Positions 1 through 8,140 of a DNA stretch of 20,486 bases are shown piece after piece (within the stretch, counting starts at the first letter, position 1; each line of letters opens with the position of its first letter). Location: the NCBI GenBank assembly GCA_016177555.1, contig JACOVB010000005.1, positions 1 to 20,486 on the forward strand. Reading direction: 5' to 3'. The stretch comes from Candidatus Rokuibacteriota bacterium (GTDB lineage: Bacteria; Methylomirabilota; Methylomirabilia; Rokubacteriales; CSP1-6). The position numbers were made by a program, and so were the translations under genes. The notes below the pieces were generated by a model. It did not search any database. It had not been told where the DNA came from and saw nothing but the letters and a program-made list of their open reading frames with translations.

Positions 1-776
1 CCCGTCCGCCCGAAGCCTGTGATCATCTCGTCGGTGATGAGCAGGGCCCCGTGGTCGCGGGCGAGCGCCTGGACGGCCCGGAGGAACCCCTCGGGCGGCA
101 CCACATTGCCCGCAGTCCCCTGCATCGGCTCCACGATGATGGCAGCGATCTCGCCGCTCGTCTGATGGCGGATCACGTCGCGGAGGTACTCGGCGCAGGC
201 GATCCCGCACTCGGGATACCGGAGCTTCAACGGGCAGCGGTAGCAGTCGGCGTAGGGCGAGAGGTACTGACCCGGCAGGAATGGGCCCAGGTGGTGCTTG
301 AAGTCGCTGCCGAGGAGGCCCAGCACCCCGCCCGTCTTGCCGTGGAATCCGCCCCAGAAGCCGACCACCTCGTGCTTCTTGGTCACGGCCTTGGCCAGGC
401 GCAGGGCCGCCTCGACCGCCTCGGCCCCGCCCGAGAAGAGCTGGATCCGGGTGAGCCCGGGAGGGGTGACGGTGGCGAGGAGCTCGAGGAACTTCGCCCG
501 CACCTCCGTCGTGAAGCTGCCGAAGGTGAGGCGCTCGACCTGCCGCTTCAGCGTCTCGACGTAGTGGGGATGGCAGTGGCCGACGCTCCCGACGGCGATG
601 CCCGCGATGAAGTCGATGTAGGTGTTTCCGTCCTCGTCGATCAGCGTGCAGCCGGTGCCCCGCGCCATGGCGCGCCCGGCGCGCAGCGCGAAGGACTGCA
701 GCCCGGCCGCCATGTGCCGCTGCTCCTGCGCGACGATCCTCCGCGAGCGGGGGCCCGGGACACGAGGCGTCGTCAC
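1..776 (-). CDS. class III PLP-dependent aminotransferase (C-terminus beyond window)
   Basis: About 258 residues are visible; the gene runs off the left edge. The GTG at 776 follows GGAGGAG and overlaps the stop of the ATP-grasp gene (GTGA). Class III (GabT/ornithine-type) features are clear: an N-terminal segment with DEDGNTYIDFIAGIAVGSVGHCHP, FSGGAEAVEAALRLAK (phosphate-binding region), GGFHGKTGG, a Cys-rich insert CYRCPLKLRYPECGIAC as in GABA-type enzymes, IIVEPMQGTAGNVVPP and finally ITDEMITGFGRTG. The Asp of that last motif contacts the PLP pyridine nitrogen. The Schiff-base lysine should lie just beyond the window. The family moves an amino group between an omega-amine and a 2-oxo acid in the cytosol; the substrate cannot be read from this fragment. 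It is last in a coupled four-gene cassette (HAD, nucleotidyltransferase, ATP-grasp, aminotransferase). HpnO of hopanoid synthesis belongs to the same fold class, but nothing here specifically supports HpnO. Confidence 0.9.
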   Translation of the reverse strand, partial: MTTPRVPGPRSRRIVAQEQRHMAAGLQSFALRAGRAMARGTGCTLIDEDGNTYIDFIAGIAVGSVGHCHPHYVETLKRQVERLTFGSFTTEVRAKFLELLATVTPPGLTRIQLFSGGAEAVEAALRLAKAVTKKHEVVGFWGGFHGKTGGVLGLLGSDFKHHLGPFLPGQYLSPYADCYRCPLKLRYPECGIACAEYLRDVIRHQTSGEIAAIIVEPMQGTAGNVVPPEGFLRAVQALARDHGALLITDEMITGFGRT

Positions 777-1612
777 CGGGCTCCTCCCGTGAGCCGCCGC
801 TCGAGATAGGCAGCGATCTCGGTGCTGGCCTCGTCGCGGTACAGGGCGAAGCTCGGCCAGGCGTTGAGATCGAGGAGCACGAGGTCCCCGCGCGCGGTTG
901 CGATGGCGTCGCCCCCATACACCTCGAGGCCCAGGGCCGCCGCCGCCGTCCGCGCGAGGCGCGCGAGGCCGCGCGGATCGAGGGGATGACCGGCAACTGT
1001 CTGGTCCTTGTGGTAGAACCACCTGAACCACGGAGGCCCTCCGTCGCGACCGCCTCCGGTGCCGATGCCATAGAACTTGACGAGGTCGCCCTCGAGGTGC
1101 TCCTGGAGCACGGCACGCGGCAGGCCGCGCCGCGCCAGCGCCTCGAGGGCGGCGCGGCAGGCTTCCTCGGTGGCGGCGAAGACGACGTCGCCGTCCTGGG
1201 TGTTGTGGACATCAGACCGCTTGACCCAGACGGGGAGCGATGCCGGGCGTGGCGACGCGGCCGTGGAGACGAGGGCGCTCGGGATGAAGGCCACGTCGGC
1301 CTCCTCGAACTGGGCGATCATCCGCTCGCGGTACGTATTGAGGACGGCGACCGGACTGTTGACCTGCCGCAACCCGCCTGTCTCCCAGTTGCGGAGCTGA
1401 CGCAGGACTTCCGCGCCCTCGCACATGAGAAAGACGAAGTCCGGGGGCCCCTCGGCCGGCGCCAGCAGCTCGTCCGGGCTCTTGAGGACCACGTCGAAGC
1501 CTCGCTCCTCCAGGTGCTTGCCCGTCAGACGGAGGATCTCGGCATCGTCGACTTCACGGTTCGGCGAATGCGTCCGTTCTCGAAACACGCCCCAGGAGCG
1601 CCCACGGCTCAC
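773..1612 (-). CDS. ATP-grasp family ligase (RimK-like), substrate unknown
   Basis: This 279-residue protein has a pre-ATP-grasp N-terminal half (WGVFRERTHSPNREVDDAEI, then VNSPVAVLNTYRERM). The ATP-grasp core follows, with a nucleotide-facing strand (AVLQEHLEGDLVKFYGIG, about 165-185) and the metal-binding end motif (GDLVLLDLNAWPSF, about 240-255, acidic D...DLN). ATP-grasp enzymes join a carboxylate, activated as acyl-phosphate, to an amine or other nucleophile in the cytosol. The GTG at 1612 overlaps the TGA of the upstream nucleotidyltransferase, and the stop overlaps the GTG of the aminotransferase. The partner genes suggest a small pathway in which an amino compound is made and then ligated, but the substrates are unknown. 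A GTG eight codons downstream is an alternative start. Confidence in the fold is good; the biochemical role is open. Confidence 0.8.
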   Translation of the reverse strand: MSRGRSWGVFRERTHSPNREVDDAEILRLTGKHLEERGFDVVLKSPDELLAPAEGPPDFVFLMCEGAEVLRQLRNWETGGLRQVNSPVAVLNTYRERMIAQFEEADVAFIPSALVSTAASPRPASLPVWVKRSDVHNTQDGDVVFAATEEACRAALEALARRGLPRAVLQEHLEGDLVKFYGIGTGGGRDGGPPWFRWFYHKDQTVAGHPLDPRGLARLARTAAAALGLEVYGGDAIATARGDLVLLDLNAWPSFALYRDEASTEIAAYLERRLTGGAR

Positions 1613-2340
1613 CCGGCACCACCTCCCACTGCCGAATGGGTCGTGGCGGCGACCAGCGCTTCAGCGAACGCAACATCGCTCGCCCGGTCGACGTCCACCA
1701 CCGTCTGGATGATCTCACCGTATACCGGCTCTCCCGAGCGCACGAGCCACCCCAGGAGATCCCGCAGCCGCCCGAGCCCCGGCGGAGGGCGGAGGAGCCG
1801 GATGCGCTCGGAGAGCAGGTACATGCCGGCGGTCACGAGGGTGCCGCCGGGCTCACCGAGCTGCACGATGCGGCCGCCGGCGCCGAGCCGTGCCCACAGG
1901 GGTTTCTCGTCGGCCACGAGCGGCGTCACGGCCAGGACGGTGGCCTGGGGCGGCCGCCGCCGCGCCGCCTCGACGAACCGGACGAAGTCGGTCTCCCGGC
2001 ACCACGCGTCCACCGTGGAGACCAGGAGCCGCCCCGTCCCGGACCGCGCCGTCACCTCGAGGAAGCTCTCGAGCGAGGAGCGGGTGGTCTTCACGATGAA
2101 CTCGAGATGGAGCCCGGCGAAGCGCCCGCGCGCCCATTCCACGCAGTCCCGCTCGCGCTCGTTCACGATGACGACGACGGAGGTGATGCCGGCGGCCACG
2201 AAGTTCCGGATCACCGACTCGATCAGGGGCACCCCTGCCACCGGGACCAGCGGCTTGGGCATCGCGAAGCCCGCCTCGCGCAGGCGGCTGCCGTCCCCCG
2301 CCGCGATGATTCCGCCCTGCAACCGTCCCTCCGGGGTCAC
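1609..2340 (-). CDS. nucleotidyltransferase (NTP_transferase/MobA-like)
   Basis: This 243-residue single-domain protein shows the nucleotidyltransferase signature at its N-terminus: GGIIAAGDGSRL followed by KPLVPVAGVPLIESVI (residues 9-45). The metal-binding Asp is in LLVSTVDAWC near residue 110. Such enzymes couple an NTP to a sugar- or polyol-phosphate, releasing pyrophosphate, to give an activated NDP compound. It starts with GTG inside the HAD gene's stop (GTGA) and ends in the start of the ATP-grasp gene, so it is coupled on both sides. It is distinct from the second nucleotidyltransferase at 9333-10073, which has the PLTD...HKCLIPIGG variant. The loop spacing (GDGSRLREAGFAMPKPL) is like sugar-1-phosphate transferases rather than MobA, but the substrate cannot be assigned. 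Confidence 0.82.
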   Translation of the reverse strand: MTPEGRLQGGIIAAGDGSRLREAGFAMPKPLVPVAGVPLIESVIRNFVAAGITSVVVIVNERERDCVEWARGRFAGLHLEFIVKTTRSSLESFLEVTARSGTGRLLVSTVDAWCRETDFVRFVEAARRRPPQATVLAVTPLVADEKPLWARLGAGGRIVQLGEPGGTLVTAGMYLLSERIRLLRPPPGLGRLRDLLGWLVRSGEPVYGEIIQTVVDVDRASDVAFAEALVAATTHSAVGGGAG

Positions 2341-3050
2341 AGCAACAGCCCCTCCAGATCCTTCAGGGAATGCACGATGGGGTCACCCGGACAGCAAGAG
2401 CCTCGCCCCTGAGACGCCTCGGCGGCCAGCCACACGTGAGGCATGCCCACCGCTCGCGCCGCGACCATGTCGCGTGGGAGGGAATCGCCCACGAACACCG
2501 CCTCGGCCGGCCTCACGCGGAGCGCTTCGAGCGCCGTCCGGAATATGCGCGGGTCGGGCTTGCGCCACCCCACGCGCGCCGAGTCCATGATTGTCGCGAA
2601 GAGGCTCCGGACGCCGCAATCATCGCACACGGCCTCGAGATTGCCATAGAAGTTGGAGACGATGCCAAGGCGGTAGCGGCGGCCCAGGGCCTCGAGCAGA
2701 GGGGCGTTGGCGCGCACGGCCGCCAGCGACTGCTGGAGGAACCGCGTTGCCACACGGTCCGCTACCGCCGCATCGGCCAGCCGGAGCCCGCGGGCCACGC
2801 CGGCGATGAGCCGGTGGACGGTGTCCGCGAACGACAGCGTGGGCGGCACGGCCCCGACGAGCGCGTCGTCGGCCGCGTAGAACACGGGGTCGAAGCGCTC
2901 GGGGGTGAGGGCGAGCCCCTCCTCCCCGAGGAGCCGGGCGACGCGCTCCTTCCAGGGGTGGCCGTCGGCGTCGAGGGTGCCGCCGAAGTCGAACAGCACC
3001 GCGCGGCACCGGGTCAGCGGGCGAGCCGCGGTTGGGGAGGCTGTCCTCAT
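2337..3050 (-). CDS. HAD-superfamily hydrolase, subfamily IA
   Basis: This 237-residue protein starts at ATG 3050, overlapping the hpnN stop (ATGA). The same frame stays open far upstream, but that part is antisense-like noise within hpnN. The HAD motifs are in order: motif I VLFDFGGTLDADG (about 20-32), motif II LGIVSNFYGN, motif III RKPDPRIF and motif IV VFVGDSLPRDM. A helical cap sits between motifs I and II. In motif I the usual second Asp (DxD) is Gly (DFGGT), a variant known among HAD-IA proteins, so a classical phosphomonoesterase mechanism is not certain. It could act on a phosphorylated intermediate of the neighbouring nucleotidyltransferase or inositol-phosphate steps; this is inference from location. 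The C-terminus ends GLLL, with the stop overlapping the next GTG. Confidence 0.87.
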   Translation of the reverse strand: MRTASPTAARPLTRCRAVLFDFGGTLDADGHPWKERVARLLGEEGLALTPERFDPVFYAADDALVGAVPPTLSFADTVHRLIAGVARGLRLADAAVADRVATRFLQQSLAAVRANAPLLEALGRRYRLGIVSNFYGNLEAVCDDCGVRSLFATIMDSARVGWRKPDPRIFRTALEALRVRPAEAVFVGDSLPRDMVAARAVGMPHVWLAAEASQGRGSCCPGDPIVHSLKDLEGLLL

Positions 3051-5791
3051 GCGGCGGCGGAGGTGGAGATGGAGTCCCCCACGGGCTGCGCGGCGTGCCG
3101 GGGGATCATCCGCAAGACGACCGGCAGCACCACGAGCGAGGCCAGCAGGGCGCAGGTCGCCCCGATGGTGAGGAGCAGCCCGAGGCCGAAGATCCCGCGG
3201 TGCTGGGCGATCATCAGGCTCCCGAACCCGACGATCGTCGTCAACCCGTTGAGCGCCACCGCCATCACCGTGCTCCGCGCCACGAGCGGGCCGCCGTGCT
3301 CGCGCCCTTCCAGGTAGCGCATCACCACGTTGAGGCCGAACTCCGCCGAGGTCCCGATGATCAGGGGCAGGCCCCAGACGTTGGCGAGGGTGAACTGGAG
3401 ACCGAAGAGGCGCATGAGCCCGATGGTCCACACGAGGCCGAGCACGAGGGGCAGCAGGGCGAGGAGCGTCTCGCGGACCCGCCGGATCATCCAGAAGGTG
3501 AGCCCGCCCACGAGGATGAACGCATACACCGTCCCCTGCACGTACGCACGCTCCATGAGGCGGATCGCCTCGTAGGTGATCACGGGCGGGCCCGTCACGT
3601 TCGGGTCCACCGAGCGCAGCTCTCGCACGAACTGCTCGGCGCCGGCGCGCTCCCAGATGTCCACCTTGGGGTGCACCTGGATCAGGAAGTGCCCACTGGC
3701 GCCGATGAACTTCCGCCGCAGCTCCTCCGGCACGTCCGTGGGCGTGATGATCTTCGGGCGCAGGCGGCGCTGGAGTCCGTAGAACTTGTCCACGAAGTCC
3801 CGGTAGAGCTGGGCCTGCAGGTGGGTGAGGGCGGCCTCGGCCACGTCCCGGTCGGCCGACTCGAGGCGCGTCAGCAAGGCGGCCGCCAGCTCCCGGAGCC
3901 GCTTCATCTCGGCGGGGAGCTTCGCGCCCGCCTCGGCGGCGGCCATGTCGAGGCGTCGATTGAGGTCGCGCACCGCCTGCGTCAGCCGGTCGAGGTCCAC
4001 GGGACTCGATCGCCCGATGCGGACAGGATTCACCAGCGGCGCGAAGCTCTTGATGATCGCAATCTTGGCGGCCTGGTTTTCGGGGATCAGGTGGAGCACC
4101 GAATCCACCTCGGAGACGGACGGCAGCCGCTCGAACGCCTCCTGCTTCCGCCGGAGCTCCTCCAGCGAAGCCGCGGAGGCGAGGCCGTTGAAGCCTGAGC
4201 GGCCCGTCGTGGCCAGGATGCGCTTCTCCCAGACCACCGACTCGGTGCCCTCCGCCTGCAGGTTCAAGAGGTTGTAGTCGAAGCCCACCGATGGCACCCC
4301 CCAGGCCGCCAAGACGGTGAGCACGCCCGCAGCGGCCAGGATCGTCCCCGGGTAGCGCGTGAGCCGCTCGAGGACCGGCACGTGTATTTGCTCGAGGTGA
4401 TGGGCGCGGGGCTTCTGGTCGCGGGGCCGAGCGGCGTGGCGGCCGTCCACCAGCACCAGGAGGGCCGGGAAGAGGGTCATCATGCTGAGCCACGCGAGCA
4501 AGATGGAGGTCCCCGCAATGACGCCCAGCTCCTGGATGCCGCGGAAGTCGGTGAGACGGAGGACGTAGAAGGTGCCGCCCGCGGTGAGGGCGCCGAGCAG
4601 CATGCCGGGTCCGGTCCGGGCGGCGGTGACCTCCAGGGCCTCGTGGAGGTTGCGGCCGAGGAAGATCTCCTCCTCGTAGCGGAAGAGGAAGTAGATGCCA
4701 TAGTCGATCCCGATGCCGATCACGATGGAGATGAACATCACCGAGAAGATGGTGAGGTGGCCCACGATCAGCGTGATCGCGCCCATGGACCACGCCAGGC
4801 TCACCGCGAGGACGACCAGCATCAGGAGCGGCTTCCCCACTCGCCAGAAGGCGAGCGTGATCACGAGCAGGGTGAGCGCGAAGGCGATCAGTGTGGCGAC
4901 CTTGCTGTCGGCGAACGCCGCCGCCATCTCGTCGTTGGACAGCGCGGGAGCGCCCGTCACCCCCGCCTGCACGTTGGGGAAGACCGGGCGCAGCCCGGCG
5001 ATCGCTCCGCGGATGGCGTCGATGGCCCGGTGGTCGCCGACGAAGCTCCCCTTCTCGCCCTGCGGCGCCTCGACCAGCACGAAGAGCAGGCTCTTGTCGT
5101 CCGACAGGAAGTAGCCGGCATCGGAGTCCACGTCGGCGCCGAAGGTGAACATCGTGGCCCACGGCGAGCGGTACTGCGTCGGGTGGTCGAGGCGGCTCGT
5201 GATCTGGTCCAGCAGCACCCGCGGGAAGCGCGTGTCGACCGCCTTGTCCTCCTGGAGGCCGAGGTCAAAGATGTTGGTGAGAAAGCTGGCGGCGATCTGG
5301 GTGTTGATCCCCTCCAGGAGCTGGGCGAGGCTCGGATCCGCCGCGAAGCTCTCCATGAACTCCTGGTGGTCGAAGATCTTGTCCCGGATCTCGCGCAGCT
5401 TTGCCGTGGACAGGTAGAGGAGCTGGCGACCCTCGAAGCGCTTGGGATCGATCCGGTACGAGGCTCGGGGGAACTTCACGGGGGAATTGCGCAACTCCTG
5501 AACGAGGCGGCTCGCGTAGTCCCTGGCGGCCTCGAACGAGCCGGCTTCCACGACCACCACGATGTCTTCCAGCTCACCGAAGTCCCGGGAGTACTCGGCG
5601 TAGCGGAGGACGTAGCCGGCGTTCTGGGGCAGCAGGTCCCTCCCCGAGGTCTTGAAGCGAAGACCCTGGACGGTGTGCGCGGTGCCCGCCAGCGCGAGGA
5701 CGAGGGACACCAATACCGTCAGGACCGGGCGCCGGCAGGACACCCGAACCAGGCTGCGCAGCAGACGACCGGTTCTGGAGATGGCGATCAT
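3047..5791 (-). CDS. hpnN: hopanoid-associated RND/MMPL transporter HpnN
   Basis: This 914-residue inner-membrane protein has the two-fold RND/MMPL layout. TM1 is near residues 22-45, then a large periplasmic domain (ending around VGDHRAIDAIRGAIAGL), a TM block from about 290 to 460, a second periplasmic domain with a coiled-coil-like stretch (DLNRRLDMAAAEAG), and a final TM block to about 890. The first half carries GIGIDYGIYFLFRYEEE, the RND motif with the conserved Asp. The matching place in the second half is GTSAEFGLNVVMRY, with Glu instead of Asp. In Rhodopseudomonas palustris, HpnN is required to move hopanoids to the outer membrane. Its position in a locus with shc, hpnH, hpnG and hpnA supports HpnN over a generic MMPL lipid exporter. 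The start ATG at 5791 has no strong Shine-Dalgarno. A 114-base gap separates it from ino1, and its stop overlaps the HAD start. Confidence 0.9.
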   Translation of the reverse strand: MIAISRTGRLLRSLVRVSCRRPVLTVLVSLVLALAGTAHTVQGLRFKTSGRDLLPQNAGYVLRYAEYSRDFGELEDIVVVVEAGSFEAARDYASRLVQELRNSPVKFPRASYRIDPKRFEGRQLLYLSTAKLREIRDKIFDHQEFMESFAADPSLAQLLEGINTQIAASFLTNIFDLGLQEDKAVDTRFPRVLLDQITSRLDHPTQYRSPWATMFTFGADVDSDAGYFLSDDKSLLFVLVEAPQGEKGSFVGDHRAIDAIRGAIAGLRPVFPNVQAGVTGAPALSNDEMAAAFADSKVATLIAFALTLLVITLAFWRVGKPLLMLVVLAVSLAWSMGAITLIVGHLTIFSVMFISIVIGIGIDYGIYFLFRYEEEIFLGRNLHEALEVTAARTGPGMLLGALTAGGTFYVLRLTDFRGIQELGVIAGTSILLAWLSMMTLFPALLVLVDGRHAARPRDQKPRAHHLEQIHVPVLERLTRYPGTILAAAGVLTVLAAWGVPSVGFDYNLLNLQAEGTESVVWEKRILATTGRSGFNGLASAASLEELRRKQEAFERLPSVSEVDSVLHLIPENQAAKIAIIKSFAPLVNPVRIGRSSPVDLDRLTQAVRDLNRRLDMAAAEAGAKLPAEMKRLRELAAALLTRLESADRDVAEAALTHLQAQLYRDFVDKFYGLQRRLRPKIITPTDVPEELRRKFIGASGHFLIQVHPKVDIWERAGAEQFVRELRSVDPNVTGPPVITYEAIRLMERAYVQGTVYAFILVGGLTFWMIRRVRETLLALLPLVLGLVWTIGLMRLFGLQFTLANVWGLPLIIGTSAEFGLNVVMRYLEGREHGGPLVARSTVMAVALNGLTTIVGFGSLMIAQHRGIFGLGLLLTIGATCALLASLVVLPVVLRMIPRHAAQPVGDSISTSAAA

Positions 5792-5905
5792 GGGCAGGGA
5801 CAGCGAAGACTCTGGCAGTGTACCACCATGCCCTGCGGGGGCCGAGATATGGTCCCGGGGATGAGAGACAGGGGCCAGGAGGGCGAGGCGAGCTCGGGGC
5901 CGGGG

Positions 5906-6979
5906 TTATTCGTCGCCGGTGATGAACTGCTCCAGGCGCGTCCGGGCCTGCTCGTCCGACCACTGCTCGGGCGGGGACTTCATGAGGTAGGCGGAGGGGG
6001 CCAGGAGGGTGCCCTTGAGGCCGCGGTCCATGGCGATCTTGCAGCAGCGGATCGCGTCGATGACGACGCCGGCCGAGTTCGGCGAGTCCCAGACCTCGAG
6101 CTTGAGCTCCACGTTGATCGGCTGGTCCCCGAAGCCGCGCCCCTCCAACCGGATGTGGGCCCACTTCCGGTCGGCGAGCCACGGGATGTAGTCGCTGGGC
6201 CCGATGTGGATGGCGTCGTCGGGCAGGTCGTGGGTGAGCTGGGAGCGGACGGAGTCCGTCTTCGAGATCTTCTTGGACTGCAGGCGCTGGCGCTCCAGCA
6301 TGTTGTAGAAGTCGGTGTTCCCGCCGACGTTGAGCTGGCTGGTGCGGTCCAGGTGAACGCCCCGGTCCATGAAGAGCTTGGCCAGCACCCGGTGCACGAT
6401 GGTGGCGCCGACCTGCGACTTCACGTCGTCCCCCACGACGGGCAGGCCGCGCTCCTCGAAGCGGCCGCGCCAGTACGCCTCCCGCGCGATGAACACGGGG
6501 ATGCAGTTGACAAACCCGCAGCCGGCGTCGAGCACCTGCTCGACGTACCACTTGGTCGCCATCTCGCTCCCCACGGGCAGGTAGTTGACCACCACGTCCG
6601 TGCGGGTGTCGCGGAGGATCCCCGCGATGTCGGCCGTGGAGCCGGGTGCCTTCGTGATCACCTGGGACAGGTAGTGGCCCAGACCGTCGTGGGTCATCCC
6701 GCGGTGGACCGGGACCCCGAGCCGCGGCACCTCCGCGAAACGCACGGTGTTGTTCGGCGCGGCGGCGATGGCCTCGGAGAGGTCGGTCCCGACCTTGCGC
6801 GCATCGATGTCAAAGGCCGCCGAGAACTCGATGTCGCCCACACGGTACTGGCCGAGCCGGGGCCGCATGAGGCCCGGGATGAAGCCATCATCATCCGCCG
6901 TCCTGTAGTACTGCACCCCCTGGACGAGGGCCGAGGCGCAGTTGCCCACTCCGATGATCGCGACGCGAACAGAGCCCAC
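5906..6979 (-). CDS. ino1: myo-inositol-1-phosphate (inositol-3-phosphate) synthase
   Basis: Ino1/MIPS makes 1D-myo-inositol 3-phosphate from glucose 6-phosphate, using bound NAD, in the cytosol. The 357-residue protein begins with the Rossmann motif [16 protein letters not shown]. It contains [29 protein letters not shown], the active-site stretch [30 protein letters not shown], and [15 protein letters not shown] near the C-terminus. Its length fits the short actinobacterial/archaeal form rather than the roughly 500-residue eukaryotic enzyme. I chose GTG 6979 because a perfect AAAGGAGG lies five bases upstream; GTG 7012 would add 11 residues and has no such site. It follows the HpnL-like gene after 115 bases with a strong hairpin. 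With the cytidylyltransferase and CDP-alcohol transferase upstream, it supplies the obvious polyol phosphate for that module. Confidence 0.94.
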   Translation of the reverse strand: MGSVRVAIIGVGNCASALVQGVQYYRTADDDGFIPGLMRPRLGQYRVGDIEFSAAFDIDARKVGTDLSEAIAAAPNNTVRFAEVPRLGVPVHRGMTHDGLGHYLSQVITKAPGSTADIAGILRDTRTDVVVNYLPVGSEMATKWYVEQVLDAGCGFVNCIPVFIAREAYWRGRFEERGLPVVGDDVKSQVGATIVHRVLAKLFMDRGVHLDRTSQLNVGGNTDFYNMLERQRLQSKKISKTDSVRSQLTHDLPDDAIHIGPSDYIPWLADRKWAHIRLEGRGFGDQPINVELKLEVWDSPNSAGVVIDAIRCCKIAMDRGLKGTLLAPSAYLMKSPPEQWSDEQARTRLEQFITGDE

Positions 6980-6984
6980 GGGCG

Positions 6985-6992
6985 CCTCCTTT
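6985..6992 (-). promoter_or_regulatory. strong Shine-Dalgarno of ino1
   Basis: On the minus strand the site reads AAAGGAGG, five bases before GTG 6979. It is the best ribosome-binding site I noticed on this strand and decides the ino1 start. The longer GTG 7012 reading frame would place this site inside the coding sequence. Confidence 0.75.
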
Positions 6993-7073
6993 GGCTGTGC
7001 CGTCGTCGGCACGCCGTCCTGGATGCGGGACGCGCGGTCCGCGACGAACGCCCCGAGTCTAGCACACCGGGAG

Positions 7074-7095
7074 GCGCCGGGGTCGAGCCCGGCGC
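7074..7095 (-). terminator. GC-rich hairpin after the HpnL-like gene
   Basis: A perfect 8-bp inverted repeat (GCGCCGGG and CCCGGCGC, loop of six) begins at the last base of the HpnL-like stop codon and lies upstream of ino1. It has no U-tract, so it is not a standard intrinsic terminator. It may be a 3' stabiliser or attenuator that separates ino1 expression from the genes upstream. TAGACT a few bases further along could serve as a weak -10 for ino1, but I see no convincing -35. Confidence 0.3.
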
Positions 7096-8072
7096 TACAT
7101 CCCGGAGCCCTCGACGCCGGGCGCCGGGCGCGCCGACAGCAGAGCCATGGCGGCCAGGCCCACCACGATCCACGCCGCCTCGCGCAGCCGGCGGATCAGC
7201 GTGTACGAGAGACCGGCGACGCCGCCCAGCCCGAAGGCGGCGAAGATGGCGACATTGCCCCCTTCGAGCGCCCCCAGCGAGGCCGGGATCATGAAGCTCG
7301 CGAACTTGATCGCGGCCCCGAAGGCCTCGATCGCCACGGCGGTCGGGAGCGAGACCGGCAGCCCGAGAAAGCTCAGCACCAGGTAGATCTCGAGGCTGCC
7401 GGCCGTCCAGGCCATGAAGTGAAGCAGGATGCCGGCGAGGAGACGCCGGCGGTGATGGCGGTAGAAGATGAGCAGGGCCCGGTCGAGGCCATCGAGGCGT
7501 TCCTGACCGCGTTCTCCTGGCCCCATGCCGAACCGCCCGAGCAGCCGGCCGCCGCGGCCGGCGGCGCCCTGGAGCTGGACGAAGACGAACCCGCCCACGG
7601 CCGCGGCTTCCACCGCGAGGAGCACGAGCATGGCGGTCATCACGGGGTTCGAGACCGGCATGCGCGTGGTGGCGACGAGGAGGCCGAGGACGAGGAAGAG
7701 CCCCTGGCCGACGACGATCGCGGTCTTGTCGACGATCACCGAGGCGAGCCCGTCCTGCAGCGAAGCCCACGGGCGCATCAGATAGGCCTTCACGGGCTCG
7801 CCGCCGACGGAGGCCGTCGGCGTGGTCGCATTGACGGCTTCCCCCGCGAGCCGCGCCCCCCACAGCTTCCAGAAGGGCAACCCGCGGCCGCGGAAGGCGC
7901 AGCGCCACGCGAGCGTGTCCAGCGTCGTCGTGAGCGTGTAGGGGAAGCAGAGCACCAGGAGGAGGCGCCAGGAGAGCGTGCGCACCGAGTCCCACACGGC
8001 TGCCGGGCCCACCTCGTACACGAGGTACGCGATGAACGCGACGCCCGCGAGGAGCAGCAGCGGGCGGAACAT
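7095..8072 (-). CDS. HpnL/AglD-like integral membrane protein (LPG synthase TM-domain family)
   Basis: This 325-residue, strongly hydrophobic protein probably has eight TM helices. Family features are [20 protein letters not shown] (about 80-100), an N/T-rich loop followed by GGEPVKA, typical of the lysylphosphatidylglycerol synthase TM region/UPF0104 group. Near the C-terminus is [19 protein letters not shown], another signature of that family. HpnL proteins of hopanoid loci belong here, as do AglD and MprF flippase domains, so a role in moving or modifying a polar lipid is reasonable but unproven. I chose ATG 8072. GTG 8114 in frame would add 14 residues; neither has a clear Shine-Dalgarno. 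It follows the CDP-alcohol transferase after 68 bases and precedes ino1, so it may serve the lipid made by that module. HpnL is a possible name, but I leave the symbol blank. Confidence 0.85.
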   Translation of the reverse strand: MFRPLLLLAGVAFIAYLVYEVGPAAVWDSVRTLSWRLLLVLCFPYTLTTTLDTLAWRCAFRGRGLPFWKLWGARLAGEAVNATTPTASVGGEPVKAYLMRPWASLQDGLASVIVDKTAIVVGQGLFLVLGLLVATTRMPVSNPVMTAMLVLLAVEAAAVGGFVFVQLQGAAGRGGRLLGRFGMGPGERGQERLDGLDRALLIFYRHHRRRLLAGILLHFMAWTAGSLEIYLVLSFLGLPVSLPTAVAIEAFGAAIKFASFMIPASLGALEGGNVAIFAAFGLGGVAGLSYTLIRRLREAAWIVVGLAAMALLSARPAPGVEGSGM

Positions 8073-8140
8073 CCGGACGAGAGCCGGGCCGAGGTCGACG
8101 GGAAGACGGGGCACCGGATGCGGTCGGGTGGCGGACGGCC

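Noticed and set aside
1..776. HpnO (aminobacteriohopanetriol synthase)
   Set aside because: Same fold class, but the Cys-rich insert and the ATP-grasp/nucleotidyltransferase partners point elsewhere, and the C-terminal part is not visible.
3051..5162. Upstream extension of the HAD frame through hpnN
   Set aside because: Arg/Pro/Gly-rich out-of-frame reading of hpnN; the HAD fold starts at the ATG overlapping the hpnN stop.
5792..5905. hpnN promoter with TACACT as -10
   Set aside because: No matching -35 at proper spacing; a single hexamer in GC-rich sequence is not enough.
4382..7294. 970-codon plus-strand open frame
   Set aside because: It lies antisense to hpnN and ino1, is dominated by Glu/Arg/Gly/His low-complexity composition and matches no family; a GC-rich shadow.
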